This document shows, piece by piece, positions 16,418 through 25,756 of a stretch of DNA of 37,754 bases. The stretch comes from an uncultured Lachnospiraceae bacterium (GTDB lineage Bacteria > Bacillota > Clostridia > Lachnospirales > Lachnospiraceae). The stretch lies in NCBI GenBank assembly GCA_902783775.1, contig CACZSI010000062.1:1-37754 (forward strand). The letters run 5' to 3'. The first letter of the stretch is position 1, and every line of letters starts with the position of its first letter. The notes beneath the pieces were generated by a model. That model searched no databases, was not told the DNA's origin, and saw only the letters and a list, made by a program, of their open reading frames with translations. The position numbers and the translations under genes are program-made.

Positions 16418-18553
16418 TTATCTCTTCATTGATAACTGTATTCTGTTTTTTTGCAAATCTATTCCTATTACTGTCACATCTACCACGTCCCCTAATTTAA
16501 CCACGTCTAGAGGATGCTTTACATAAGAATCAGATAATTCTGAGATATGAACTAAGCCATCCTGATGCACTCCTATATCCACGAAGGCACCAAAATCAAT
16601 TATATTTCTAACTGTTCCCTTAAGCTTCATTCCCACGCTTAAGTCCTCCATAGACAATACATTGCTCTTTAATATTGGCTTAGGCATGTCCTCTCTAGGA
16701 TCTCTTCCAGGCTTTTCTAATTCATTTACAATATCCTTAACTGTGATAACATCGCTGTCCACTTCCTTAGCTAAATCATCAAAGCTATCTATCTTATCCT
16801 TTAATTGAATATTGCCCTTTAAAATATCCTTAGCATCAAATCCATATTTTACTAAGATTTTTTTAGCAATATCATAACTTTCAGGATGAACGCTGGTGAA
16901 ATCTAATGCATTCTTTCCATCTCTGATTCTCATAAATCCTGCACACTGCTCGAAAGCCTTAGGTCCTAATTTAGCTACTTTTAATAGTTCTTTTCTGCTG
17001 CTAAAGGAACCATTTTCCTCTCTGTAAGCTACAATATTTTTAGCTAATGCCTTGCTGATACCTGACACATACTCTAAAAGTGAAACTGATGCTGTATTTA
17101 AGTCAACACCTACCTTATTAACACAATCTTCCACCACATCAGATAAAGTTTTTTCTAATTTCTTCTGATTCATATCGTGCTGATATTGTCCCACTCCAAT
17201 CGACTTAGGATCAATCTTTACTAACTCAGCTAACGGATCTTGTAATCTTCTAGCCATTGAAGCCGCTGATCTTTGTCCTACATCAAACTCAGGAAACTCT
17301 TCCGTAGCTAACTTACTAGCAGAGTAAACTGAAGCTCCCGCCTCATTGACTATAACATACTCTAACTTAGTAGGGCATTCCTTAATAATATCAACGATTA
17401 CAGCCTCTGACTCTCTAGAAGCAGTTCCATTGCCTAAGGAAATTAAATTAACACCATACTTCTTTACAATATCTAAAACAATCTTCTTAGATTCTTCCAC
17501 CTTATTCTGTGGCTCTGTAGGGTAGATAACCCTTGTGTATAACACCTTTCCTGTGGCATCCACTACAGCTAACTTACAGCCTGTTCTAAAGGCCGGATCC
17601 CATCCTAGAACTATTTTTCCATCGATTGGAGGCTGCATTAATAACTGGGCTAAATTCTTTGAAAAAACGCCCATAGCGCCATCCTCAGCCTTTGTAGTTA
17701 ACTCGCTTCTGATTTCTCTGGCAATAGATGGCTTTATAAGTCTCTTATAGGCATCTTCCACTGCCACTTCTATATCATTTTTATATGGATTATCCTTTGT
17801 GATAACCACCTTCTTCATGGAAGTCACAATAATATCATCCGGCATTTCCACGCTTACAGATAATACCTTTTCCTTCTCTCCACGGTTAATTGCTAAAATT
17901 CTATATCCTGGAATCTTACTTACATCCTGATTAAAATCATAATAAGTCTCGTATGGTGTTTTCGCCTCATCATCCTTAGCCTTAGACTCAATTAGTCCAT
18001 GTTTAGAAACTGTATTTCTAATAGCATTTCTAAACTGTGCATCATCAGAAATATTTTCTGCAATAATATCACATGCTCCTTTAATGGCATCCTCCACATT
18101 ATCAACACCTTTTTCGGCATCTATAAAGGCCTTGGCTTCCACATTTAAATCGCCCGAACCCTCGCCCTTAATCATAAGATCTGCTAATGGCTCTAAGCCC
18201 TTTTCCTTAGCAATAGAAGCTCTGGTTTTTTTCTTTGGCTTATAAGGTCTGTATATATCTTCTAGCTTAACCATAGTATCAGCTTCATTGATAGCCTTTA
18301 ATAATTCAGGGGTCATCTTCTCCTGCTCAGTGATACTTGTGATTATAGTCTCTCTTCTCTCATCTAAATTTCTTAGATAAGTTAATCTCTCATCTAACTC
18401 TCTTAGCTGTTCATCATTTAATTCCCCTGTTACCGGCTTTCTATATCTGGCAATAAAAGGAATAGTGTTTCCCTCATCTATTAATTTAATAGCAGCTTCC
18501 ACCTGCCATTTTTCCACATTTAGTTCTTTTGAGATTATCTCTGCAATATTCAT
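16418..18553 (-). CDS. tex: Tex, S1 RNA-binding transcription accessory protein
   Basis: 711 residues from the ATG at 18551-18553 (MNIAEIISKEL, with AAGGAG 6 nt upstream; the longer frame has no ribosome binding site). Order: N-terminal helical region, YqgF/RNase H-like domain (about 320-450, VLGWDPAFRTGCKLAVVD), helix-hairpin-helix region (VGVDLNTASVSLLEYVSGI), and a C-terminal S1 domain (VGMKLKGTVRNIIDFGAFVDIG). Tex proteins bind nucleic acid and influence transcription and RNA turnover; the full architecture of the family is kept. The gene is monocistronic and divergent from the PAP2 gene, with no clear promoter visible in the 94-bp gap. Confidence 0.95.
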   Translation of the reverse strand: MNIAEIISKELNVEKWQVEAAIKLIDEGNTIPFIARYRKPVTGELNDEQLRELDERLTYLRNLDERRETIITSITEQEKMTPELLKAINEADTMVKLEDIYRPYKPKKKTRASIAKEKGLEPLADLMIKGEGSGDLNVEAKAFIDAEKGVDNVEDAIKGACDIIAENISDDAQFRNAIRNTVSKHGLIESKAKDDEAKTPYETYYDFNQDVSKIPGYRILAINRGEKEKVLSVSVEMPDDIIVTSMKKVVITKDNPYKNDIEVAVEDAYKRLIKPSIAREIRSELTTKAEDGAMGVFSKNLAQLLMQPPIDGKIVLGWDPAFRTGCKLAVVDATGKVLYTRVIYPTEPQNKVEESKKIVLDIVKKYGVNLISLGNGTASRESEAVIVDIIKECPTKLEYVIVNEAGASVYSASKLATEEFPEFDVGQRSAASMARRLQDPLAELVKIDPKSIGVGQYQHDMNQKKLEKTLSDVVEDCVNKVGVDLNTASVSLLEYVSGISKALAKNIVAYREENGSFSSRKELLKVAKLGPKAFEQCAGFMRIRDGKNALDFTSVHPESYDIAKKILVKYGFDAKDILKGNIQLKDKIDSFDDLAKEVDSDVITVKDIVNELEKPGRDPREDMPKPILKSNVLSMEDLSVGMKLKGTVRNIIDFGAFVDIGVHQDGLVHISELSDSYVKHPLDVVKLGDVVDVTVIGIDLQKNRIQLSMKR

Positions 18554-18647
18554 GTCATGCTCCTTTTTAACTTTGTCTTTTATTTCCTTAGTTATGATGT
18601 TATACTTTTCATTAGTAATTACTTTTACAAACAAGGAAAACTAAAAT

Positions 18648-19373
18648 ATGAACTTTATTAATTTTCTAAAAATGAAATTTCATAAATACTACCATATTTG
18701 GCCATTGGCATACGCTTTTATCTACGCTCCGTGGTTTTATTATCTAGAGCATAGAGACCAATTAAACATGGTAAAAGTATATTATATTAATTGCCCACTG
18801 GACAATTATATACCTTTTTTACCTATATTTGCAATTCCTTATTTTATTTGGTTTTTATATATGCCGGCCATCTTTATTTTTTTGTTTTATCACTCGAAAA
18901 ACGAGTTTTACAGACTGTGTGCATTCGCCTTTAGCGGCATGACTATTGCACTAATTATTTACTCTGTTTTTCCTAATGGAATTCACTTAAGACAGGAATT
19001 AACTGGAGATGGATTTTTGATTCAATTAATTGCCATTTTAAGAAAGAGTGATACTGACACAAATGTGTGCCCTAGCATTCATGTTTATGGAACATTGGCA
19101 GCGCAGATTTGCCTATCATCTAGCCAGCATATTAAAGGTTGGGTTAACCGAAGACATTACAATGTAATTTCTTGGATAATCGCAGTGCTAATCTGCCTAT
19201 CAACTATGTTTTTAAAACAGCACTCCATAGTAGATGTGATAAGTGCAGTTATCCTGGTATTAATTATGTATGTAGTTATATTTAAAATATGCTTTAAGAA
19301 TGTAGAATTTCCTAAACCTAAAATTGATGATCCTAGAGAGCATCAGGTTCTATTCTTCTTAAACAAACATTAA
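18648..19373 (+). CDS. PAP2 superfamily membrane phosphatase/phosphotransferase
   Basis: A 241-residue polytopic membrane protein with about six helices (for example residues 18-32, 55-80, 92-107, 172-188 and 195-213). The PAP2 core motifs are CPSIH (His145) and the C-terminal KQHSIVDV (His192, Asp196). The first PAP2 motif KxxxxxxRP is not recognisable. This points to the divergent PAP2_3 group related to inositol phosphotransferases rather than to classic phosphatidate phosphatases. The likely role is removal or transfer of a lipid-linked phosphate at the outer membrane leaflet. The substrate is unknown. The start has AAGGA about 10 nt upstream. Confidence 0.82.
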   Translation: MNFINFLKMKFHKYYHIWPLAYAFIYAPWFYYLEHRDQLNMVKVYYINCPLDNYIPFLPIFAIPYFIWFLYMPAIFIFLFYHSKNEFYRLCAFAFSGMTIALIIYSVFPNGIHLRQELTGDGFLIQLIAILRKSDTDTNVCPSIHVYGTLAAQICLSSSQHIKGWVNRRHYNVISWIIAVLICLSTMFLKQHSIVDVISAVILVLIMYVVIFKICFKNVEFPKPKIDDPREHQVLFFLNKH

Positions 19374-19409
19374 AAAAATTGCCCTAGATTTTTCTAGGAC
19401 AATTTTTTT
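19373..19409. terminator. Bidirectional terminator between the PAP2 and glycosyltransferase genes
   Basis: An A-run, then TTGCCCTAGA/TCTAGGACAA with a 4-nt T loop and one mismatch, then a T-run. It overlaps both the PAP2 stop codon and the glycosyltransferase stop codon (19408-19410). Confidence 0.9.
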
Positions 19410-20421
19410 AGTTAAATCCAAATATCTTTCTAGTAACCTTATAGGCCATTACTGAAACCTTTCTTCCCATAGGTCCTTTAAGATTCATTGTCTTTCCTAA
19501 AATAGAATATCTCAAACGTCTATAGAGATTATAGTTTCCTGCTTTTAGTGAATCCCACAACTCTTCCTTATCGCGAAGTCTCTGCTTACTTCCCTCGCGG
19601 ATTGAAAGAATAGATGAAACACACATCATCATATCTAAATAGTGAACCATAACTTCTTCTAGGTTCTTATTTTTAATATCCACTGAATTATAAACATCAA
19701 TCATAATCTTAGTAACGCGGTACTGCTGATCAAGTCTCTTAATCATTATCTCCTCGTTTACTGACTGATCATCTCTTCCAATAAAATATTTATATAGACA
19801 TACATCTAAATAATAAATATTGTTAACATATGGAAGTGGCTGGAATACATAAATATTATCCACATAGAATGTATGCTTAGGCAATACCATATTAGAATTT
19901 CTAAGCACCTTAGTTCTATAAATTACTGAATGCATTAAAAGGTACTGGCTTTTTCCAAACTTTACATCATCCCAGCTAAAGATTTTATTAACCGGCATAG
20001 CACCTTTATATTTCATAATTTTTTTATGCTTTACTCCCACCTTATCATACATAAAATTAGTGATAAGCATATCTAATTCCTGATCTTTGGCAATCATATC
20101 CTCTAATAGATCAAGGGTTTTCTGCAATGCCTTTCTTCCTAGACAGTCATCGCTGTCTAACACCTTAAAGAAAAGACCTGTAGCATTGGCAATACCTGTG
20201 TTTACAGCCTCTCCATGTCCACCGTTTTCCTGATGAATTACCTTTACTATATCAGGGAATTTTCTCTCATATTTTTTAGCAATATTAAGTGTGTTATCCT
20301 TCGATCCATCATCTACGATTATAACTTCCACTCTATCGCCACCCATAATGGCACTCTGTATACTTTTATCCATGTATTCCTCTGAGTTATAACAAGGAAT
20401 AGCTACTGTTAATATCTTCAT
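19408..20421 (-). CDS. Family 2 glycosyltransferase
   Basis: 337 residues with a GT-A fold at the N-terminus: LTVAIPCYNSEEYMDKSI, IIVDDGSKDNT (nucleotide-sugar-binding Asp37/38), and the metal-binding DSDD at 89-92. The C-terminal 150 residues carry no membrane helix, so it acts in the cytosol, probably on a lipid- or polymer-linked acceptor at the membrane. The start codon overlaps the stop of the CPBP gene by 1 nt (TAATG), with AAGGAG upstream, so it is translationally coupled. The sugar donor and product are not inferable. The genes next to it suggest envelope work. Confidence 0.9.
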   Translation of the reverse strand: MKILTVAIPCYNSEEYMDKSIQSAIMGGDRVEVIIVDDGSKDNTLNIAKKYERKFPDIVKVIHQENGGHGEAVNTGIANATGLFFKVLDSDDCLGRKALQKTLDLLEDMIAKDQELDMLITNFMYDKVGVKHKKIMKYKGAMPVNKIFSWDDVKFGKSQYLLMHSVIYRTKVLRNSNMVLPKHTFYVDNIYVFQPLPYVNNIYYLDVCLYKYFIGRDDQSVNEEIMIKRLDQQYRVTKIMIDVYNSVDIKNKNLEEVMVHYLDMMMCVSSILSIREGSKQRLRDKEELWDSLKAGNYNLYRRLRYSILGKTMNLKGPMGRKVSVMAYKVTRKIFGFN

Positions 20422-21323
20422 TATCTAATCTCCTTCGGATTAACATTTTTATAAATAAATTCCATAACCACTGTAGCAAACACTGCAAACAAGCCCATTG
20501 GAATTAAGTATGATGATAGCTGGAAATTAGATGCAATCTTATCTGCATTTTCCACTACATCTTTATTACTAGCAGTCTTAACTAACACTGTCAAAAGCAA
20601 TGAGAAAAAGTTCGCTGACATGTGGAATAGTATTGGCGCTGTAATATTTCTGTATCTATCATACAATAAGCAGGCAATTATTCCTATAATAAATGCATAA
20701 GGTGCCTGAACAAAATTTCCATGATATACACCAAATATAAATGATGAGAATATTATTGCCATTGGGTACATGAAAACATTCTTCATTCTATTAAAGATAA
20801 TTCCTCTAAATATCAACTCCTCAATTATCGGTGCCACAATAGCTGCAGCTAATAATTGAACTGTAAAACTGGAATCATATATTATCTTTTCTGTGGCATT
20901 ATATGTATCTGTCATAGCCTTAGGCATAAAAGCTGTTAAAAGTGATACAAAAATATTAGCTGATAGCATAACGAATAATCCTACCGGCACAATTAATAAA
21001 TACTTAATTGTATCTACATTCTCATACTTTTTATGTAAGCCTTTAATTTTTCTTTTTATCTTATCTCTTTTCTTGATACCAATAAATACAGGAATCATAC
21101 ATATGGACACTCCCATATCTATCAAAAGGCCATATTTATTCATTATTACCTGCAGAACTTCATTTCTAATATCGACGTTATTTAAATCAACTTTTCCAAC
21201 CATGTCTAAAACAATTCCCATCATCACAAGGAATAGTATTATCAAGCCATAGGATAGTGCATAGTGAAGAAATAGTGGAGTTACTGTTCCCAACAATTTT
21301 TTCACAGTTACTTTTTCTCTCAT
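20421..21323 (-). CDS. CPBP family intramembrane glutamic endopeptidase
   Basis: A 300-residue membrane protein with about seven hydrophobic segments. It carries the three CPBP (formerly Abi) motifs: EELIFRG at 168-174, FGVYHGN with His201, and ILFHMSANFF with His234. Family members are Rce1-like proteases or serve in bacteriocin self-immunity and membrane-protein processing. No bacteriocin gene is seen nearby, so a protease or processing role is the neutral reading. The start overlaps the upstream HAD stop in ATGA (21320-21323) and follows AAAGGAT. It is the middle gene of the HAD-CPBP-glycosyltransferase operon. Confidence 0.9.
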   Translation of the reverse strand: MREKVTVKKLLGTVTPLFLHYALSYGLIILFLVMMGIVLDMVGKVDLNNVDIRNEVLQVIMNKYGLLIDMGVSICMIPVFIGIKKRDKIKRKIKGLHKKYENVDTIKYLLIVPVGLFVMLSANIFVSLLTAFMPKAMTDTYNATEKIIYDSSFTVQLLAAAIVAPIIEELIFRGIIFNRMKNVFMYPMAIIFSSFIFGVYHGNFVQAPYAFIIGIIACLLYDRYRNITAPILFHMSANFFSLLLTVLVKTASNKDVVENADKIASNFQLSSYLIPMGLFAVFATVVMEFIYKNVNPKEIR

Positions 21324-22009
21324 TTTTTCATCCTTTCTATAAACTCGAAAACAGCCATTGGAGTATCTACTACTTTTATGGCTCCATTTTTTAGAAGACT
21401 GTCTCGATCTCCGAATCCAAAAGATACACCTAACATATCAATGCCTGCACTTTTAGCCCCCACTGCATCAAAATATGTATCTCCTATCATTATACATTCA
21501 CTTTTATCTTCCACTCCTAATTCCTCTAAAGTCCTCTCAATTACAGAAGCTTTATTTTCCTTAGGCTTATTTATATCAGCACCTACAATAATATTAAATC
21601 TATCAGTTAATCCTAGATGCTCTACCACTGTCTCGGCCATCTTCTGTGGCTTAGATGTGGCCAATGCCACCTGATAATCAGAGTAAATACATTTATCAAT
21701 TAATTCCTCTATACCCTCGTATTTATGGCACTGATAAATTCCCTCTGTGGTATATAGCTGTCTATATAATTTTACAGCTTCCTTAGCTGTATCCTCATCC
21801 ATACCATAATTATTGATAAAACTTTCAATTAATGGAGGACCAATAAATTTCTTTAGATTATCAAAATCTTCCTCTTCAATGCCTAACTTAGACAACGCAT
21901 ATTTAGCACATCTAGTAATACCTTCACAAGAGTTACTGACAGTGCCATCTAAATCAAACAATATGTACTTATATCTTCTCATAATATGTCTAAAACAACT
22001 TTCCTCCAT
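21320..22009 (-). CDS. HAD family hydrolase, phosphoglycolate phosphatase-like
   Basis: A HAD phosphatase with the nucleophile motif ILFDLDGTVSNS (Asp19, Asp21 in the long form), motif II in ALATSKPQ, and motif IV MIGDTYFDAVGAKSAGI, plus a helical cap. This is the Gph/PpaX pattern, so the substrate could be phosphoglycolate, pyrophosphate or a sugar phosphate. Start choice is uncertain. The ATG at 22007-22009 gives 229 residues with only a weak AGTGG upstream. The ATG at 21980-21982 (MRRYKYILF) fits the family but has GGAGG 20 nt away. It is the first gene of the operon; a promoter is at 22053-22081. Confidence 0.88.
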   Translation of the reverse strand: MEESCFRHIMRRYKYILFDLDGTVSNSCEGITRCAKYALSKLGIEEEDFDNLKKFIGPPLIESFINNYGMDEDTAKEAVKLYRQLYTTEGIYQCHKYEGIEELIDKCIYSDYQVALATSKPQKMAETVVEHLGLTDRFNIIVGADINKPKENKASVIERTLEELGVEDKSECIMIGDTYFDAVGAKSAGIDMLGVSFGFGDRDSLLKNGAIKVVDTPMAVFEFIERMKK

Positions 22010-22052
22010 ACTATTTTAAACCACTAAATGGCATTTAATATTACCTCTAATT

Positions 22053-22081
22053 AAAATAACATTTATTTGATTATATTGCAA
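22053..22081 (-). promoter_or_regulatory. Possible promoter of the HAD-CPBP-glycosyltransferase operon
   Basis: TTGCAA (22076-22081), 17-bp spacer, TATTTT (22053-22058) on the minus strand. It is divergent from the promoter at 22099-22127. Confidence 0.5.
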
Positions 22082-22098
22082 ATTTATATTGCTTTAAC

Positions 22099-22127
22099 TT
22101 GTTTTAATTCCTAATATGATTTATAAT
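22099..22127 (+). promoter_or_regulatory. Promoter of the small Lys/Asp/Ser-tailed membrane protein
   Basis: TTGTTT (22099-22104), 17-bp spacer, TATAAT (22122-22127), about 38 bp before the start codon. Confidence 0.7.
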
Positions 22128-22164
22128 ATTCTAGTAAAAATATTGAACGAGAGGTGACAGGAAA

Positions 22165-22539
22165 ATGAGTCAGGAGAAGGTAGACAAAAGAAAACAGGAA
22201 AAATACAACAGATTACATCCTAAGAAATCAACTTCTATTAAGAAATTTATCCCTTATGTTGTAATCGCTATTATTGCTATTTTATTTATCTGTTGGGTAG
22301 GTTTTTCAATCGACAGAGAAATTAATCCTGAAAAGTATACTACTACAGCACCTGCTATCACAAGTTCTTCTGTTAAGAAGTCTAAGAAAGAAATTGAGAG
22401 CTTACGTGAAGAACTAATTAAGAATGGCGACACTAACGTAGCTGTAGAAAATACTAAAGATTCTAAAAAGACTAAGGATTCTAAAAAAGATTCTAAGAAG
22501 GATTCAAAAAAGGACTCTAAGAAAGATTCTAAAAAATAA
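22165..22539 (+). CDS. Small membrane protein with a KDSK repeat tail
   Basis: 124 residues: a basic N-terminus (1-27), one transmembrane helix at 29-48 (IPYVVIAIIAILFICWVGFS), a Ser/Thr-rich stretch, a short helical segment (KKEIESLREELIKNG), and a tail of four-residue KDSK repeats coded by 12-bp units from about 22459. It has GAGAGG and CAGG upstream of the ATG, a good promoter and a strong terminator, so it is a real monocistronic gene. No family is recognised. The positive-inside rule puts the N-terminus in the cytosol and the highly charged tail outside, where it might contact wall polymers. Confidence 0.8.
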   Translation: MSQEKVDKRKQEKYNRLHPKKSTSIKKFIPYVVIAIIAILFICWVGFSIDREINPEKYTTTAPAITSSSVKKSKKEIESLREELIKNGDTNVAVENTKDSKKTKDSKKDSKKDSKKDSKKDSKK

Positions 22540-22560
22540 TAATTGGTCTTAACTAAATAA

Positions 22561-22591
22561 AAAAGATTCTAGATTATTTCTAGAATCTTTT
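22561..22591. terminator. Terminator between the KDSK-tail gene and argS
   Basis: AAAAGATTCTAGA (22561-22573) pairs with TCTAGAATCTTTT (22579-22591) over TTATT. T-runs on both strands make it bidirectional. It lies 21 nt after the small gene's stop and 13 nt past the argS stop. Confidence 0.94.
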
Positions 22592-22603
22592 TTATTGCTT
22601 AAA

Positions 22604-24370
22604 TTACATTCTATCAGGTGCGCTAAATCCTAAGATGTCGATACTAGTCTCAAGAACATTCTTAACTAAGTTAATTAAAGCAATATAGCTGTTTTTCTTA
22701 GTTTCATCTTCCTCTCCTAGAATCTTAGTACCGTGATAGAAACGGTTAAATTCATTTGATAGCTCATAAATGTAAGTACATAATTTATGAGGCTCTAAAT
22801 CCTCGCATACAGATTTAATCACATCACTAAACTTAGTAATCTGAAGCATTAAGTTATTCTGCTCCCCTTCCGGTGTAGCTACAATATCTAATGAATCTAT
22901 ATTGCCATCAAACTCATTCTTAAATTTCTCAAGAATAGATTTAATACGAACAATAGTATAAAGGATATATGGTCCTGTATTTCCCTCAAATGAAGCAAAT
23001 TTATCTATATCAAAGATATAATCCTTACCTATCTGGTTTGATAAATCTCCATACTTAAGAGCTGCCAATCCTACTATCTTAGATGTAGAACGTAACTCTT
23101 CCTCGCTAATATCACGAGTCTGCTTCATCTTTTCATATACAGCATCCTCGATTTCCTTAATAAGAACTGAAAGCTTCATTGTTCCGCCATCACGTGTCTT
23201 AAATGGCTTTCCATCTAATCCATTAACTGTACCGAAACCTAAATAATCTAATTTAGTATCCTCTGATACAATACCTGCCTTCTTAGCTACTCTAAATACC
23301 TGTAAAAAGTGAAGGCTCTGACGCTTATCAGCCACATAAATATACTGATCAGGATTATAATCCTTCTCACGTTCCACAATAGTTCCTAAATCAGATGTAG
23401 CATACAAAGAAGCTCCATCTGATTTTCTTACGATACATGGAGGATACTCCTTCTTATCATCCTCTTTAGCAATATCCACTACTAAAGCCCCTTCACTCTC
23501 GTAAGCTAATCCTTTATCTACTAAATCCTGAATTAATCCAGGGATATATGGCTCAGCGTCACTCTCACCCTTCCAAAGGTCAAATGTGACATTTAAGTTA
23601 CCATAATTTTTCTTTAAATCTTCTACAGAAACATTCATAATATGATTGAAAATAGCCATATATGGTGGGTATTTCTGCTGAAGTTTAAGTGTTGCATCAT
23701 GAGCCTTCTCTAAATATGCCTCATCCTCTTTAGATTTAGCACTGGCTGTAGGATAAATCTCTTCTAATTCACTTATAGTAAATGGTGCCTCTGTAGGATA
23801 TTCACCTTCATAGTTTTCATCGAAATATACTAAGTCAGGCTTACGCTCTTTTAACTCTGTGATAATAAGTCCCATCTGAAGACCCCAATCTCCAAGATGA
23901 ACATCGCCAATAACTTTATTGCCGGCAAATAATTTTATTCTCTTAATAGCCTCACCGATAACCGCTGGACGTAAATGACCTACGTGAAGTGGCTTAGCCA
24001 CATTAGCTCCGCCGTAGTCCACCATAACAGTCTGATTTTCACCAGCTTCAAATCCAAACTTATCTGCATCCTTCATCTCATTAACATAGTTAGCTAAAAA
24101 TTTATCGCTAACATTAATATTAATAAATCCAGGCTTTACAGATTCCACTGAAGCGAAATCTTCATCATTTGCCACTTTTTCTACTACTTCATCCGCTATC
24201 ATAAATGGTGCCTTCTTATACATTTTAGCACCTGCCATAGCTCCATTACACTGATATTGACATAAATCAGGTCTATTTGAAATAACTACCTTTCCTAACT
24301 TAGAATCGTAGCCGGCCTCCTCAAAAGCCTTCATAAATTTCTCACTGATTATATCTATCATATTGTTCAT
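22604..24370 (-). CDS. argS: Arginyl-tRNA synthetase
   Basis: 588 residues; charges tRNA-Arg with arginine in the cytosol. The N-terminal add-1 region is followed by the class I signature GANVAKPLHVGHLRP with HVGH at 129-132. A KMSKS-like loop is degenerate (KTRDGGTMKLS), as usual in ArgS. The C-terminal anticodon-binding helical domain ends with LLGFSAPDRM-like ILGFSAPDRM, a typical ArgS ending. AGGAGG lies 6 nt before the ATG. It is cotranscribed with the UDPGP gene 27 bp upstream. A tRNA-Arg(CCG) gene lies elsewhere in this window. No T-box leader is visible. Confidence 0.96.
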   Translation of the reverse strand: MNNMIDIISEKFMKAFEEAGYDSKLGKVVISNRPDLCQYQCNGAMAGAKMYKKAPFMIADEVVEKVANDEDFASVESVKPGFININVSDKFLANYVNEMKDADKFGFEAGENQTVMVDYGGANVAKPLHVGHLRPAVIGEAIKRIKLFAGNKVIGDVHLGDWGLQMGLIITELKERKPDLVYFDENYEGEYPTEAPFTISELEEIYPTASAKSKEDEAYLEKAHDATLKLQQKYPPYMAIFNHIMNVSVEDLKKNYGNLNVTFDLWKGESDAEPYIPGLIQDLVDKGLAYESEGALVVDIAKEDDKKEYPPCIVRKSDGASLYATSDLGTIVEREKDYNPDQYIYVADKRQSLHFLQVFRVAKKAGIVSEDTKLDYLGFGTVNGLDGKPFKTRDGGTMKLSVLIKEIEDAVYEKMKQTRDISEEELRSTSKIVGLAALKYGDLSNQIGKDYIFDIDKFASFEGNTGPYILYTIVRIKSILEKFKNEFDGNIDSLDIVATPEGEQNNLMLQITKFSDVIKSVCEDLEPHKLCTYIYELSNEFNRFYHGTKILGEEDETKKNSYIALINLVKNVLETSIDILGFSAPDRM

Positions 24371-24397
24371 AATAAGCCTCCTAATAAACTATAAGTA

Positions 24398-25627
24398 TTA
24401 TAATTCTACTCCATTGATTTTTAATAATTCTCTAGCAGTCTCCACTGAGTCATTACCCTCTTTATTTTTAATTGGTGCAAACTCTTTTTCTCTAACCACT
24501 TCATACGCTAAACAGTTATCCATCATATGAATCATATCAAGAACCAATGTTTCAAACTTATATCCATTTTCCTTTTCAGGTTTAATGACATTTCCATCTT
24601 CATCCATATATTTGATTTTCTTCTCAACTATATGAACTGTTAAGTCCTCATTAGCGTTCTTCTCTAAATCGTCAATATTAAATAAATAGTTTAGAATAAC
24701 GCCATATTTATAAGCTAACTCACCATTTTCATCCTTCTGGTAAGTCATCTCCTCAGACAATTCATAATATTCCACAATAGATGGCTTTCCATCTTCTAAG
24801 CATAAGACTCCTACCTTTTCCTCCGGTCTGGCCTTAGCTACTACCTTTGAAGCGCTTCTGTAGCCACCCTTAATTGTAGCACCTATAAATAAAGGATCTG
24901 CCATTCTCTGACACACATTATCTACCGCAAATAAATTGATGTATTCTACACCCATTTCCTTAGCCTTCTTAACTAAGCCGGCCTTTTCCATTGAGATAAA
25001 CCAACCGCCATTACCGTTAGGAGATGCGCTGATTTTTCCTTTACCCTCAAGATAAATTTTTCCGTCATAATCACATGCCGGAGCCATTTCCTGAATAAAG
25101 AAATCAATATAATCCTCATTGTAACCAAAGTAATTCTTTTCTTTTAAAAACTCTCTGGTATCTTTATCATTTTTATCTGATGTCATGATAAATAAAGGAA
25201 TCCATGTTCCTGTCTTTTCAACCACATCCATCAAATTACTGATAAGCCTCTCGAAAATATAAACATCCTTAGTGATTCCAATATTATACATTCCCTTAGG
25301 CTTATCAGAACCTAGTCTGGTTCCCATACCACCGGCTAATAAAAGGGCTGCCACCTTATTATTCTTAATGGCATCCACACCGATAGCCTCAAACTCTTCC
25401 TTATTATTTTCAATATCCTTTATAGATACTGTATCTGTTAAAGGAGTAATCACGCCTTTAGCCTTTTCATTTTTCTCACCTTTTATTAACTTTAATAAAC
25501 TAAAATCAATCTCTGAAATCTGTTTTATTAGTTCATCCTGCTCTTTAGATGATAACTCATCATAATATTTTAATAAATGAGTCTGTCCGTACTCTTCTAA
25601 AATTTTAACTGCTTCTGTGTAATTCAA
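24398..25627 (-). CDS. UDPGP-type uridylyltransferase (UDP-sugar pyrophosphorylase), TTG start
   Basis: 409 residues of the UDPGP family, whose members join UTP with a hexose-1-phosphate or GlcNAc-1-phosphate. The nucleotide-binding loop is LLLAGGMGTRLGSDKPKG (about 96-112). Further support is PNGNGGWFISME and the metal-site segment NLFAVDNVCQRMADP, both like UDP-GlcNAc pyrophosphorylases of the eukaryotic type (UAP). GlcNAc-1-P or glucose-1-P are equally fair substrates by eye. The start is TTG (25625-25627), fixed by a full AAAGGAGG 7 nt upstream. It lies in one operon with argS. A weak promoter (TTTACT, 17 bp, TTTAAT) is visible upstream of it. Confidence 0.87.
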   Translation of the reverse strand: MNYTEAVKILEEYGQTHLLKYYDELSSKEQDELIKQISEIDFSLLKLIKGEKNEKAKGVITPLTDTVSIKDIENNKEEFEAIGVDAIKNNKVAALLLAGGMGTRLGSDKPKGMYNIGITKDVYIFERLISNLMDVVEKTGTWIPLFIMTSDKNDKDTREFLKEKNYFGYNEDYIDFFIQEMAPACDYDGKIYLEGKGKISASPNGNGGWFISMEKAGLVKKAKEMGVEYINLFAVDNVCQRMADPLFIGATIKGGYRSASKVVAKARPEEKVGVLCLEDGKPSIVEYYELSEEMTYQKDENGELAYKYGVILNYLFNIDDLEKNANEDLTVHIVEKKIKYMDEDGNVIKPEKENGYKFETLVLDMIHMMDNCLAYEVVREKEFAPIKNKEGNDSVETARELLKINGVEL

Positions 25628-25756
25628 TACTTTTCCTCCTTTTACGTCCTAACTTTCACCGTCACCCCATCCTCTAAACGGCTTAGAAAACGGGAAATCA
25701 TAGTTATTCTCATTAATACAATTAAACCACATATAAGCATTTCAGTAAAGAATAAA

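Noticed and set aside
20421..21323. Abortive infection (phage defence) gene
   Set aside because: The old 'Abi' label of CPBP proteins is a naming legacy; the gene is translationally coupled to a HAD phosphatase and a glycosyltransferase, with no defence genes around.
25628..25756. T-box riboswitch upstream of the argS operon
   Set aside because: No T-box sequence of the AGGGTGGNACCGCG type and no specifier hairpin or antiterminator can be found.
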